In this document: piece by piece, positions 36,501 through 51,500 of the stretch
Layout of the letters: each line of letters opens with the position of its first letter
Position numbering within the stretch: the stretch's first letter is position 1
Assembly: GCA_033026295.1 (NCBI GenBank)
Contig: CM065182.1
Span: 22,928,215 to 22,992,214, forward strand
From: Channa striata
Taxonomy: Eukaryota > Chordata > Actinopteri > Anabantiformes > Channidae
DNA: 64,000 nt
Direction of reading: 5' to 3'
Translations under genes and position numbers: made by a program
Notes under the pieces: generated by a model
Databases searched by the model: none
The model's input: the letters and a program-made list of their open reading frames with translations, nothing else
What the model was told of the DNA's origin: nothing

Positions 36501-39500
36501 ACAAAGAGAAGAACTGGAAATTTTGAGCAAGGATCTCAACTACAAGAAACAAGAGCTTGAAGATGCTTTGAAGAACATCAAAGAGGAACGTGATCAACTC
36601 AGTCAGAAAGAGTCTGATATTGAGAGAGAGAGAGAAATGCTTTTCAATGAACAAGATAGGTTGGAAGCAGAAAGGCGTGAACTAAAAATGAAAGAAGATC
36701 AAATTATAGAGAAGGAGAGGTTCCTGGAGATTTTGAGAGTAAAACTTAAACAGCTGAATAACAGGACCACTGACAACATAACTAACAAATTTACAACATT
36801 TAAACAACAGAGTGAAGGTGTAGTGACATTAGTTGGCAATTTAGAACAAATACATAAATCTCTGGATGACCAAAAGGGATATATCACATTCTATTCTGAG
36901 ATGCTAAAGAGTGAAAAGGAAGGCTTGGCATGTATGTTAAGAATGATCATCTGTAAAGAAGCAATCCAAAATCAATTGGAACAAGAACTTTTGCTGGAAA
37001 AGCAAGATCTTGAAGCACTGAAAGAAGGGCTGCAGGAAGACATTGGCAATTTTAAAAGAGAGAAAAATGTTATTATCAAAGACAGAACTGTCATTAACAA
37101 AGAGAAACTGGACTTTAAGGAGATCACATTGAACATCCATGAGCAAATGCAAAGCTTAGAAGTGGAACTGAGAGAGGAAATGGACAAGCTGGAAATCACA
37201 AAGTCTGACCTACAAACAACTAAAGAACAGACAGACCATTTGTTAACTGAGACTGAAAGTGAGAAAATTAAGATTCAAGATCTGACTCTTCAAGCTGATA
37301 CAGTTAAATATAAACTCTTAAATGTCATGAACATGATTGTATTACAACAAAAAGAGCAACAGCTTCAACAGGCTGACTTCAATAGACAAACCCACGAGCT
37401 ACAATCACGCCAAACAACCCTAATGATAGAAAGAGAAAAACTGGACATTCTGAGAAGGGATCTCAGTAATGACAAACGAGAGGTTGAAAATGATATGAAA
37501 ATCATCAAAGAGGAAAGAGATCAACTCAGACAGATACAGTCTGACATTGACACAGAGAGAGACATACTTTTGAATGAGCAGCATAAGTTGAAAACAGAAA
37601 GGTCTGCTTTGAAAATGAAAGAACATCAGCTGCTGGAGAAGGAGAAGTTCCTAGAGATTCTGAAAGTAAAACTTCAACAGCTGAATGAAAGAATGATTGA
37701 CAACGTAAATGACACATTTAACACACTGGAACAACAGAATGAAGGTGTTGTGACTTTGGTCAATTATTTGGAACAAAAGCATAAATGTCTGGATGAGCAG
37801 AAGGAATATATCACCTCCTACTCTGAGATGCTTCAGAAGGAAAAGGAAGGCTTGATGCATATGCTACAAATGATCATCCACAAGGAAGCAATGCAAAACC
37901 AGCTGGAACAAGAACTTTTGTTAGAAAAGAAATATCTTGAAACACTGAAAGAAGGACTAAAGGAAGACATTGACAATTTGAAAAGAGAGAAAAATGTCAT
38001 TTACAAGGAGAAACTGGACCTTGAGCAAATGACATTGAACATCCAGGACCAAATGCTTATCTTAGAGAAAGAGCTAAGAGAGAAAATGGACAAGCTGGAA
38101 ATCACAAGGTCTGACTTACAAATGACAAAATCCAACGTAGACCTATTGTTAACTGTGTTTAAGTGTGAGAAACCTGATATTGAAGGTCTGACCCTTCAGG
38201 TTGAGACAGTTAGACATAAACTTGTGAATGTCATGAACATGAACGTCATAAAACAACGAGAACAACAGCTCAAACAGGATGACATTAACAGACAAACCCA
38301 AGAGCTACAATCAAGTCAACAAACCTTAACGGCACAAAGAGAAGAACTGGACATTTTGAGCAAGGATCTCAACTACAAGGAACAAGAGCTTGAAGATGCT
38401 TTGAAGAACATGAAAGAAGAACGTGATCAACTCAGTCAAAAAGAGTCTGATATTGACAGAGAGAGAGACATGCTTTTCAATGAACAAGATGGGTTGGAAG
38501 CAGAAAGGCGTGAACTAAAAATGAAAGAAGATCAAATTATAGAGAAGGAGAGGTTCCTGGAGATTCTGAGAGTAAAACTTAAACAGCTGAATAACAGGAC
38601 CACTGACAACATAACTAACAAATTTACAACATTTAAACAACAGAGTGAAGGTGTAGTGACATTAGTTGGCAATTTAGAACAAATACATAAATCTCTGGAT
38701 GACCAAAAGGGATATATCACATTCTATTCTGAGATGCTAAAGAGTGAAAAGGAAGGCTTGGCATGTATGTTAAGAATGATCATCTGTAAAGAAGCAATCC
38801 AAAATCAATTGGAACAAGAACTTTTGCTGGAAAAGCAAGATCTTGAAGCACTGAAAGAAGGGCTGCAGGAAGACATTGGCAATTTTGAAAGAGAGAAAAA
38901 TGTTATTATCAAAGACAGAACTGTCATTAACAAAGAGAAACTGGACTTTAAGGAGATCACATTGAACATCCATGAGCAAATGCAAAGCTTAGAAGTGGAA
39001 CTGAGAGAGGAAATGGACAAGCTGGAAATCACAAAGTCTGACCTACAAACAACTAAAGAACAGACAGACCATTTGTTAACTGAGACTGAAAGTGAGAAAA
39101 TCAAGATTCAAGATCTGACTCTTCAAGCTGATACAGTTAAATATAAACTTGTAAATGTCATGAACATGATAGTATTACAACAAAAAGAGCAACAGCTTCA
39201 ACAGGCTGACTTCAATAGACAAACCCAAGAGCTACAATCACGTCAAACAACCCTAATGATAGAAAGAGAAAAACTGGACATTCTGAGAAGGGATCTCAGT
39301 AATGACAAACGAGAGGTTGAAAATGATATGAAAATCATCAAAGAGGAAAGAGATCAACTCAGACAGATACAGTCTGACATTGACACAGAGAGAGACATAC
39401 TTTTGAATGAGCAGCATAAGTTGAAAACAGAAAGGTCTGCTTTGAAAATGAAAGAACATCAGCTGCTGGAGAAGGAGAAGTTCCTAGAGATTCTGAAAGT

Positions 39501-42500
39501 AAAACTTCAACAGCTGAATGAAAGAATGATTGACAACGTAAATGACACATTTAACACACTGGAACAACAGAATGAAGGTGTTGTGACTTTGGTCAATTAT
39601 TTGGAACAAAAGCATAAATGTCTGGATGAGCAGAAGGAATATATAACCTCCTACTCTGAGATGCTTCAGAAGGAAAAGGAAGGCTTGATGCATATGCTAC
39701 AAAAGATCATCCACAAGGAAGCAATGCAAAACCAGCTGGAACAAGAACTTTTGTTAGAAAAGAAATATCTTGAAACACTGAAAGAAGGACTAAAGGAAGA
39801 CATTGACAATTTGAAAAGAGAGAAAAATGTCATTTACAAAGAGAAACTGGACTTTGAGCAAATGACATTGAACATCCAGGACCAAATGCTTATCTTAGAG
39901 AAAGAGCTAAGAGAGAAAATGGACAAGCTGGAAATCACAAGGTCTGACTTACAAATGACAAAATCCAACGTAGACCTATTGTTAACTGTGTTTAAGAGTG
40001 AGAAACCTGACATTGAAGGTCTGACCCTTCAGGTTGAGACAGTTAGACATAAACTTGTGAATGTCATGAACATGAACGTCATAAAACAACGAGAACAACA
40101 GCTCAAACAGGATGACATTAACAGACAAACCCAAGAGCTACAATCAAGTCAACAAACCTTAACGGCACAAAGAGAAGAACTGGACATTTTGAGCAAGGAT
40201 CTCAACTACAAGAAACAAGAGCTTGAAGATGCTTTGAAGAACATCAAAGAAGAACGTGATCAACTCAGTCAAAAAGAGTCTGATATTGACAGAGAGAGAG
40301 ACATGCTTTTGAATGAACAAGATGGGTTGGAAGCAGAAAGGCGTGAACTAAAAATGAAAGAAGATCAAATTATAGAGAAGGAGAGGTTCCTGGAGATTTT
40401 GAGAGTAAAACTTAAACAGCTGAATAACAGGACCACTGACAACATAACTAACAAATTTACAACATTTAAACAACAGAGTGAAGGTGTAGTGACATTAGTT
40501 GGCAATTTAGAACAAATACATAAATCTCTGGATGACCAAAAGGGATATATCACATTCTATTCTGAGATGCTAAAGAGTGAAAAGGAAGGCTTGGCATGTA
40601 TGTTAAGAATGATCATCTGTAAAGAAGCAATCCAAAATCAATTGGAACAAGAACTTTTGCTGGAAAAGCAAGATCTTGAAGCACTGAAAGAAGGGCTGCA
40701 GGAAGACATTGGCAATTTTGAAAGAGAGAAAAATGTTATTATCAAAGACAGAACTGTCATTAACAAAGAGAAACTGGACTTTAAGGAGATCACATTGAAC
40801 ATCCATGAGCAAATGCAAAGCTTAGAAGTGGAACTGAGAGAGGAAATGGACAAGCTGGAAATCACAAAGTTTGACCTACAAACAACTAAAGAACAGACAG
40901 ACCATTTGTTAACTGAGACTGAAAGTGAGAAAATCAAGATTCAAGATCTGACTCTTCAAGCTGATACAGTTAAATATAAACTTGTAAATGTCATGAACAT
41001 GATTGTATTACAACAAAAAGAGCAACAGCTTCAACAGGCTGACTTCAATAGACAAACCCAAGAGCTACAATCACGTCAAACAACCCTAATGATAGAAAGA
41101 GAAAAACTGGACATTCTGAGAAGGGATCTCAGTAATGACAAACGAGAGGTTGAAAATGATATGAAAATCATCAAAGAGGAAAGAGATCAACTCAGACAGA
41201 TACAGTCTGACATTGACACAGAGAGAGACATACTTTTGAATGAGCAGCATAAGTTGAAAACAGAAAGGTCTGCTTTGAAAATGAAAGAACATCAGCTGCT
41301 GGAGAAGGAGAAGTTCCTAGAGATTCTGAAAGTAAAACTTCAACAGCTGAATGAAAGAATGATTGACAACGTAAATGACACATTTAACACACTGGAACAA
41401 CAGAATGAAGGTGTTGTGACTTTGGTCAATTATTTGGAACAAAAGCATAAATGTCTGGATGAGCAGAAGGAATATATAACCTCCTACTCTGAGATGCTTC
41501 AGAAGGAAAAGGAAGGCTTGATGCATATGCTACAAAAGATCATCCACAAGGAAGCAATGCAAAACCAGCTGGAACAACAACTTTTGTTAGAAAAGAAATA
41601 TCTTGAAACACTGAAAGAAGGACTAAAGGAAGACATTGACAATTTGAAAAGAGAGAAAATGTCATTTACAAAGAGAAACTGGACTTTGAGCAAATGACAT
41701 TGAACATCCAGGACCAAATGCTTATCTTAGAGAAAGAGCTAAGAGAGAAAATGGACAAGCTGGAAATCACAAGGTCTGACTTACAAATGACAAAATCCAA
41801 CGTAGACCTATTGTTAACTGTGTTTAAGAGTGAGAAACCTGACATTGAAGGTCTGACCCTTCAGGTTGAGACAGTTAGACATAAACTTGTGAATGTCATG
41901 AACATGAACGTCATAAAACAACGAGAACAACAGCTCAAACAGGATGACATTAACAGACAAACCCAAGAGCTACAATCAAGTCAACAAACCTTAACGGCAC
42001 AAAGAGAAGAACTGGAAATTTTGAGCAAGGATCTCAACTACAAGAAACAAGAGCTTGAAGATGCTTTGAAGAACATCAAAGAGGAACGTGATCAACTCAG
42101 TCAGAAAGAGTCTGATATTGACAGAGAGAGAGACATGCTTTTGAATGAACAAGATGGGTTGGAAGCAGAAAGGCGTGAACTAAAAATGAAAGAAGATCAA
42201 ATTATAGAGAAGGAGAGGTTCCTGGAGATTCTGAGAGTAAAACTTAAACAGCTGAATAACAGGACCACTGACAACATAACTAACAAATTTACAACATTTA
42301 AACAACAGAGTGAAGGTGTAGTGACATTAGTTGGCAATTTAGAACAAATACATAAATCTCTGGATGACCAAAAGGGATATATCACATTCTATTCTGAGAT
42401 GCTAAAGAGTGAAAAGGAAGGCTTGGCATGTATGTTAAGAATGATCATCTGTAAAGAAGCAATCCAAAATCAATTGGAACAAGAACTTTTGCTGGAAAAG

Positions 42501-45500
42501 CAAGATCTTGAAGCACTGAAAGAAGGGCTGCAGGAAGACATTGGCAATTTTGAAAGAGAGAAAAATGTTATTATCAAAGACAGAACTGTCATTAACAAAG
42601 AGAAACTGGACTTTAAGGAGATCACATTGAACATCCATGAGCAAATGCAAAGCTTAGAAGTGGAACTGAGAGAGGAAATGGACAAGCTGGAAATCACAAA
42701 GTCTGACCTACAAACAACTAAAGAACAGACAGACCATTTGTTAACTGAGACTGAAAGTGAGAAAATCAAGATTCAAGATCTGACTCTTCAAGCTGATACA
42801 GTTAAATATAAACTTGTAAATGTCATGAACATGATTGTATTACAACAAAAAGAGCAACAGCTTCAACAGGCTGACTTCAATAGACAAACCCAAGAGCTAC
42901 AATCACGTCAAACAACCCTAATGATAGAAAGAGAAAAACTGGACATTCTGAGAAAGGATCTCAGTAATGACAAACGAGAGGTTGAAAATGATATGAAAAT
43001 CATCAAAGAGGAAAGAGATCAACTCAGACAGATACAGTCTGACATTGACACAGAGAGAGACATACTTTTGAATGAGCAGCATAAGTTGAAAACAGAAAGG
43101 TCTGCTTTGAAAATGAAAGAACATCAGCTGCTGGAGAAGGAGAAGTTCCTAGAGATTCTGAAAGTAAAACTTCAACAGCTGAATGAAAGAATGATTGACA
43201 ACGTAAATGACACATTTAACACACTGGAACAACAGAATGAAGGTGTTGTGACTTTGGTCAATTATTTGGAACAAAAGCATAAATGTCTGGATGAGCAGAA
43301 GGAATCTATAACCTCCTACTCTGAGATGCTTCAGAAGGAAAAGGAAGGCTTGATGCATATGGTACAAATGATCATCCACAAGGAAGCAATGCAAAACCAG
43401 CTGGAACAACAACTTTTGTTAGAAAAGAAATATCTTGAAACACTGAAAGAAGGACTAAAGGAAGACATTGACAATTTGAAAAGAGAGAAAAATGTCATTT
43501 ACAAAGAAAAACTGGACTTTGAGCAAATGACATTGAACATCCAGGACCAAATGCTTATCTTAGAGAAAGAGCTAAGAGAGAAAATGGACAAGCTGGAAAT
43601 CACAAGGTCTGACTTACAAATGACAAAATCCAACGTAGACCTATTGTTAACTGTGTTTAAGAGTGAGAAACCTGACATTGAAGGTCTGACCCTTCAGGTT
43701 GAGACAGTTAGACATAAACTTGTGAATGTCATGAACATGAACGTCATAAAACAACGAGAACAACAGCTCAAACAGGATGACATTAACAGACAAACCCAAG
43801 AGCTACAATCAAGTCAAAAACCTTAACGGCACAAAGAGAAGAACTGGAAATTTTGAGCAAGGATCTCAACTACAAGAAACAAGAGCTTGAAGATGCTTTG
43901 AAGAACATCAAAGAAGAACGTGATCAACTCAGTCAGAAAGAGTCTGATATTGACAGAGAGAGAGACATGCTTTTGAATGAACAAGATGGGTTGGAAGCAG
44001 AAAGGCGTGAACTAAAAATGAAAGAAGATCAAATTATAGAGAAGGAGAGGTTCCTGGAGATTCTGAGAGTAAAACTTAAACAGCTGAATAACAGGACCAC
44101 TGACAACATAACTAACAAATTTACAACATTTAAACAACAGAGTGAAGGTGTAGTGACATTAGTTGGCAATTTAGAACAAATACATAAATCTCTGGATGAC
44201 CAAAAGGATATATCACATTCTATTCTGAGTTGCTAAAGAGTGAAAAGGAATGCTTGGCATGTATGTTAAGAATGATCATCTGTAAAGAAGCAATCCAAAA
44301 TCAATTGGAACAAGAACTTTTGCTGGAAAAGCAAGATCTTGAAGCACTGAAAGAAGGGCTGCAGGAAGACATTGGCAATTTTGAAAGAGAGAAAAATTTA
44401 TTATCAAAGACAGAACTGTCATTAACAAAGAGAAACTGGACTTTAAGGAGATCACATTGAACATCCATGAGCAAATGCAAAGCTTAGAAGTGGAACTGAG
44501 AGAGGAAATGGACAAGCTGGAAATCACAAAGTCTGACCTACAAACAACTAAAGAACAGACAGACCATTTGTTAACTGAGACTGAAAGTGAGAAAATCAAG
44601 ATTCAAGATCTGACTCTTCAAGCTGATACAGTTAAATATAAACTCTTAAATGTCATGAACATGATTGTATTACAACAAAAAGAGCAACAGCTTCAACAGG
44701 CTGACTTCAATAGACAAACCCAAGAGCTACAATCACGTCAAACAACCCTAATGATAGAAAGAGAAAAACTGGACATTCTGAGAAAGGATCTCAGTAATGA
44801 CAAACGAGAGGTTGAAAATGATATGAAAATCATCAAAGAGGAAAGAGATCAACTCAGAAAGATACAGTCTGACATTGACACAGAGAGAGACATACTTTTG
44901 AATGAGCAGCATAAGTTGAAAACAGAAAGGTCTGCTTTGAAAATGAAAGAACATCAGCTGCTGGAGAAGGAGAAGTTCCTAGAGATTCTGAAAGTAAAAC
45001 TTCAACAGCTGAATGAAAGAATGATTGACAACGTAAATGACAAATTTAACACACTGGAACAACAGAATGAAGGTGTTGTGACTTTGGTCAATTATTTGGA
45101 ACAAAAGCATAAATGTCTGGATGAGCAGAAGGAATCTATAACCTCCTACTCTGAGATGCTTCAGAAGGAAAAGGAAGGCTTGATGCATATGGTACAAATG
45201 ATCATCCACAAGGAAGCAATGCAAAACCAGCTGGAACAACAACTTTTGTTAGAAAAGAAATATCTTGAAACACTGAAAGAAGGACTAAAGGAAGACATTG
45301 ACAATTTGAAAAGAGAGAAAAATGTCATTTACAAAGAAAAACTGGACTTTGAGCAAATGACATTGAACATCCAGGACCAAATGCTTATCTTAGAGAAAGA
45401 GCTAAGAGAGAAAATGGACAAGCTGGAAATCACAAGGTCTGACTTACAAATGACAAAATCCAACGTAGACCTATTGTTAACTGTGTTTAAGAGTGAGAAA

Positions 45501-48500
45501 CCTGACATTGAAGGTCTGACCCTTCAGGTTGAGACAGTTAGACATAAACTTGTGAATGTCATGAACATGAACGTCATAAAACAACGAGAACAACAGCTCA
45601 AACAGGATGACATTAACAGACAAACCCAAGAGCTACAATCAAGTCAACAAACCTTAACGGCACAAAGAGAAGAACTGGAAATTTTGAGCAAGGATCTCAA
45701 CTACAAGAAACAAGAGCTTGAAGATGCTTTGAAGAACATCAAAGAGGAACGTGATCAACTCAGTCAGAGAGAGTCTGACATTGACAGAGAGAGAGACATG
45801 CTTTTGAATGAACAAGATGGGTTGGAAGCAGAAAGGCGTGAACTAAAAATGAAAGAAGATCAAATTATAGAGAAGGACAGGTTCCTGGAGATTCTGAGAG
45901 TAAAACTTAAACATCTGAATAACAGGACCACTGACAACATAACTAACAAATTTACCACATTTGAACAACAGAGTGAAGGTGTAGTGACATTAGTTGGCAA
46001 TTTAGAACAAATACATAAATCTCTGGATGACCAAAAGGGATATATCACATTCTATTCTGAGATGCTAAAGAGTGAAAAGGAAGGCTTGGCATGTATGTTA
46101 AGAATGATCATCTGTAAAGAAGCAATCCAAAATCAATTGGAACAAGAACTTTTGCTGGAAAAGCAAGATCTTGAAGCACTGAAAGAAGGGCTGCAGGAAG
46201 ACATTGGCAATTTTGAAAGAGAGAAAAATGTTATTATCAAAGACAGAACTGTCATTAACAAAGAGAAACTGGACTTTAAGGAGATCACATTGAACATCCA
46301 TGAGCAAATGCAAAGCTTAGAGTTGGAACTTAGAGAGGAAATGGACAAGCTGGAAATCACAAAGTCTGACCTACAAACAACTAAAGAACAGACAGACCAT
46401 TTGTTAACTGAGACTGAAAGTGAGAAAATCAAGATTCAAGATCTGACTCTTCAAGCTGATACAGTTAAATATAAACTCTTAAATGTCATGAACATGATTG
46501 TATTACAACAAAAAGAGCAACAGCTTCAACAGGCTGACTTCAATAGACAAACCCAAGAGCTACAATCACGTCAAACAACCCTAATGATAGAAAGAGAAAA
46601 ACTGGACATTCTGAGAAAGGATCTCAGTAATGACAAACGAGAGGTTGAAAATGATATGAAAATCATCAAAGAGGAAAGAGATCAACTCAGAAAGATACAG
46701 TCTGACATTGACACAGAGAGAGACATACTTTTGAATGAGCAGCATAAGTTGAAAACAGAAAGGTCTGCTTTGAAAATGAAAGAACATCAGCTGCTGGAGA
46801 AGGAGAAGTTCCTAGAGATTCTGAAAGTAAAACTTCAACAGCTGAATGAAAGAATGATTGACAACGTAAATGACACATTTAACACACTGGAACAACAGAA
46901 TGAAGGTGTTGTGACTTTGGTCAATTATTTGGAACAAAAGCATAAATGTCTGGATGAGCAGAAGGAATCTATAACCTCCTACTCTGAGATGCTTCAGAAG
47001 GAAAAGGAAGGCTTGATGCATATGCTACAAATGATCATCCACAAGGAAGCAATGCAAAACCAGCTGGAACAACAACTTTTGTTAGAAAAGAAATATCTTG
47101 AAACACTGAAAGAAGGACTAAAGGAAGACATTGACAATTTGAAAAGAGAGAAAAATGTCATTTACAAAGAGAAACTGGACTTTGAGCAAATGACATTGAA
47201 CATCCAGGACCAAATGCTTATCTTAGAGAAAGAGCTAAGAGAGAAAATGGACAAGCTGGAAATCACAAGGTCTGACTTACAAATGACAAAATCCAACGTA
47301 GACCTATTGTTAACTGTGTTTAAGAGTGAGAAACCTGACATTGAAGGTCTGACCCTTCAGGTTGAGACAGTTAGACATAAACTTGTGAATATCATGAACA
47401 TGAACGTCATAAAACAACGAGAACAACAGCTCAAACAGGATGACATTAACAGACAAACCCAAGAGCTACAATCAAGTCAACAAACCTTAACGGCACAAAG
47501 AGAAGAACTGGAAATTTTGAGCAAGGATCTCAACTACAAGAAACAAGAGCTTGAAGATGCTTTGAAGAACATCAAAGAGGAACGTGATCAACTCAGTCAG
47601 AGAGAGTCTGACATTGACAGAGAGAGAGACATGCTTTTGAATGAACAAGATGGGTTGGAAGCAGAAAGGCGTGAACTAAAAATGAAAGAAGATCAAATTA
47701 TAGAGAAGGAGAGGTTCCTGGAGATTCTGAGAGTAAAACTTAAACAGCTGAATAACAGGACCACTGACAACATAACTAACAAATTTACAACATTTAAACA
47801 ACAGAGTGAAGGTGTAGTGACATTAGTTGGCAATTTAGAACAAATACATAAATCTCTGGATGACCAAAAGGGATATATCACATTCTATTCTGAGATGCTA
47901 AAGAGTGAAAAGGAAGGCTTGGCATGTATGTTAAGAATGATCATCTGTAAAGAAGCAATCCAAAATCAATTGGAACAAGAACTTTTGCTGGAAAAGCAAG
48001 ATCTTGAAGCACTGAAAGAAGGGCTGCAGGAAGACATTGGCAATTTTGAAAGAGAGAAAAATGTTATTATCAAAGACAGAACTGTCATTAACAAAGAGAA
48101 ACTGGACTTTAAGGAGATCACATTGAACATCCATGAGCAAATGCAAAGCTTAGAGTTGGAACTTAGAGAGGAAATGGACAAGCTGGAAATCACAAAGTCT
48201 GACCTACAAACAACTAAAGAACAGACAGACCATTTGTTAACTGAGACTGAAAGTGAGAAAATCAAGATTCAAGATCTGACTCTTCAAGCTGATACAGTTA
48301 AATATAAACTCTTAAATGTCATGAACATGATTGTATTACAACAAAAAGAGCAACAGCTTCAACAGGCTGACTTCAATAGACAAACCCAAGAGCTACAATC
48401 ACGTCAAACAACCCTAATGATAGAAAGAGAAAAACTGGACATTCTGAGAAAGGATCTCAGTAATGACAAACGAGAGGTTGAAAATGATATGAAAATCATC

Positions 48501-51500
48501 AAAGAGGAAAGAGATCAACTCAGAAAGATACAGTCTGACATTGACACAGAGAGAGACATACTTTTGAATGAGCAGCATAAGTTGAAAACAGAAAGGTCTG
48601 CTTTGAAAATGAAAGAACATCAGCTGCTGGAGAAGGAGAAGTTCCTAGAGATTCTGAAAGTAAAACTTCAACAGCTGAATGAAAGAATGATTGACAACGT
48701 AAATGACAAATTTAACACACTGGAACAACAGAATGAAGGTGTTGTGACTTTGGTCAATTATTTGGAACAAAAGCATAAATGTCTGGATGAGCAGAAGGAA
48801 TCTATAACCTCCTACTCTGAGATGCTTCAGAAGGAAAAGGAAGGCTTGATGCATATGGTACAAATGATCATCCACAAGGAAGCAATGCAAAACCAGCTGG
48901 AACAACAACTTTTGTTAGAAAAGAAATATCTTGAAACACTGAAAGAAGGACTAAAGGAAGACATTGACAATTTGAAAAGAGAAAAATGTCATTTACAAAG
49001 AGAAACTGGACTTTGAGCAAATGACATTGAACATCCAGGACCAAATGCTTATCTTAGAGAAAGAGCTAAGAGAGAAAATGGACAAGCTGGAAATCACAAG
49101 GTCTGACTTACAAATGACAAAATCCAACCTAGACCTATTGTTAACTGTGTTTAAGAGTGAGAAACCTGACATTGAAGGTCTGACCCTTCAGGTTGAGACA
49201 GTTAGACATAAACTTGTGAATGTCATGAACATGAACGTCATAAAACAACGAGAACAACAGCTCAAACAGGATGACATTAACAGACAAACCCAAGAGCTAC
49301 AATCAAGTCAACAAACCTTAACGGCACAAAGAGAAGAACTGGAAATTTTGAGCAAGGATCTCAACTACAAGAAACAAGAGCTTGAAGATGCTTTGAAGAA
49401 CATCAAAGAAGAACGTGATCAACTCAGTCAGAAAGAGTCTGATATTGACAGAGAGAGACATGCTTTTGAATGAACAAGATGGGTTGGAAGCAGAAAGGCG
49501 TGAACTAAAAATGAAAGAAGATCAAATTATAGAGAAGGAGAGGTTCCTGGAGATTTTGAGAGTAAAACTTAAACAGCTGAATAACAGGACCACTGACAAC
49601 ATAACTAACAAATTTACAACATTTAAACAACAGAGTGAAGGTGTAGTGACATTAGTTGGCAATTTAGAACAAATACATAAATCTCTGGATGACCAAAAGG
49701 GATATATCACATTCTATTCTGAGATGCTAAAGAGTGAAAAGGAAGGCTTGGCATGTATGTTAAGAATGATCATCTGTAAAGAAGCAATCAAAATCAATTG
49801 GAACAAGAACTTTTGCTGGAAAAGCAAGATCTTGAAGCACTGAAAGAAGGGCTGCAGGAAGACATTGGCAATTTTGAAAGAGAGAAAAATGTTATTATCA
49901 AAGACAGAACTGTCATTAACAAAGAGAAACTGGACTTTAAGGAGATCACATTGAACATCCATGAGCAAATGCAAAGCTTAGAAGTGGAACTGAGAGAGGA
50001 AATGGACAAGCTGGAAATCACAAAGTCTGACCTACAAACAACTAAAGAACAGACAGACCATTTGTTAACTGAGACAGAAAGTGAGAAAATCAAGATTCAA
50101 GATCTAACTCTTCAAGCTGATACAGTTAAATATAAACTCTTAAATGTCATGAACATGATTGTATTACAACAAAAAGAGCAACAGCTTCAACAGGCTGACT
50201 TCAATAGACAAACCCAAGAGCTACAATCACGTCAAACAACCCTAATGATAGAAAGAGAAAAACTGGACATCCTGAGAAAGGATCTCAGTAATGACAAACG
50301 AGAGGTTGAAAATGATATGAAAATCATCAAAGAGGAAAGAGATCAACTCAGAAAGATACAATCTGACATTGACACAGAGAGAGACATACTTTTGAATGAG
50401 CAGCATAAGTTGAAAACAGAAAGGTCTGCTTTGAAAATGAAAGAACATCAGCTGCTGGAGAAGGAGAAGTTCCTAGAGATTCTGAAAGTAAAACTTCAAC
50501 AGCTGAATGAAAGAATGATTGACAACGTAAATGACACATTTAACACACTGGAACAACAGAATGAAGGTGTTGTGACTTTGGTCAATTATTTGGAACAAAA
50601 GCATAAATGTCTGGATGAGCAGAAGGAATCTATAACCTCCTACTCTGAGATGCTTCAGAAGGAAAAGGAAGGCTTGATGCATATGGTACAAATGATCATC
50701 CACAAGGAAGCAATGCAAAACCAGCTGGAACAACAACTTTTGTTAGAAAAGAAATATCTTGAAACACTGAAAGAAGGACTAAAGGAAGACATTGACAATT
50801 TGAAAAGAGAGACAAATGTTATTTACAAAGAGAAACTGGACTTTGAGCAAATGACATTGAACATCCAGGACCAAATGCTTATCTTAGAGAAAGAGCTAAG
50901 AGAGAAAATGGACAAGCTGGAAATCACAAAGTCTGACCTAGAAATGACAAAAGATCACGCAGGCTTCCTTTTGACTGACATCAAGAGTGAGAAACCCGAC
51001 ATTGAAGGTCTGAGCCTTCAGGTTGAGACAGTTAAACGTAAACTTGTGCATGTCATGAATACGATTGTCCTAACACAAGAAGAACAACACCTTAAGAACG
51101 ATGACCTCCAAAGAAAAACCCAAGATCTACATTCAAGTCAACAAACCGTAATGGCAGAAAGAGGCAAATTGGAACTATTGCGAAGAGATCTCAACAAAAA
51201 GAAACAAGAGCTTGAAGACGTTATGATGAACATCACATTAGAAAGTGATCAACTTAGTCAAATGAAATCTGACATTACCCAAGTCAGAGACATGCTTATG
51301 AATGAACAAGATGGGTTGGAAGCAGAAAGGCGTGACCTAAAAATGAAAGAGGATCAAATTATAGAGAAGGAGAGGTTCCTGGAGATTCTGAGAGTAAAAC
51401 TTAAACAGCTGAATAACAGGACCACTGACAACATAACTGAAATATTTACCACATTTGAACAACAGAGTGAAGCTGTAGTGACTTTAGTTGGTAATTTAGA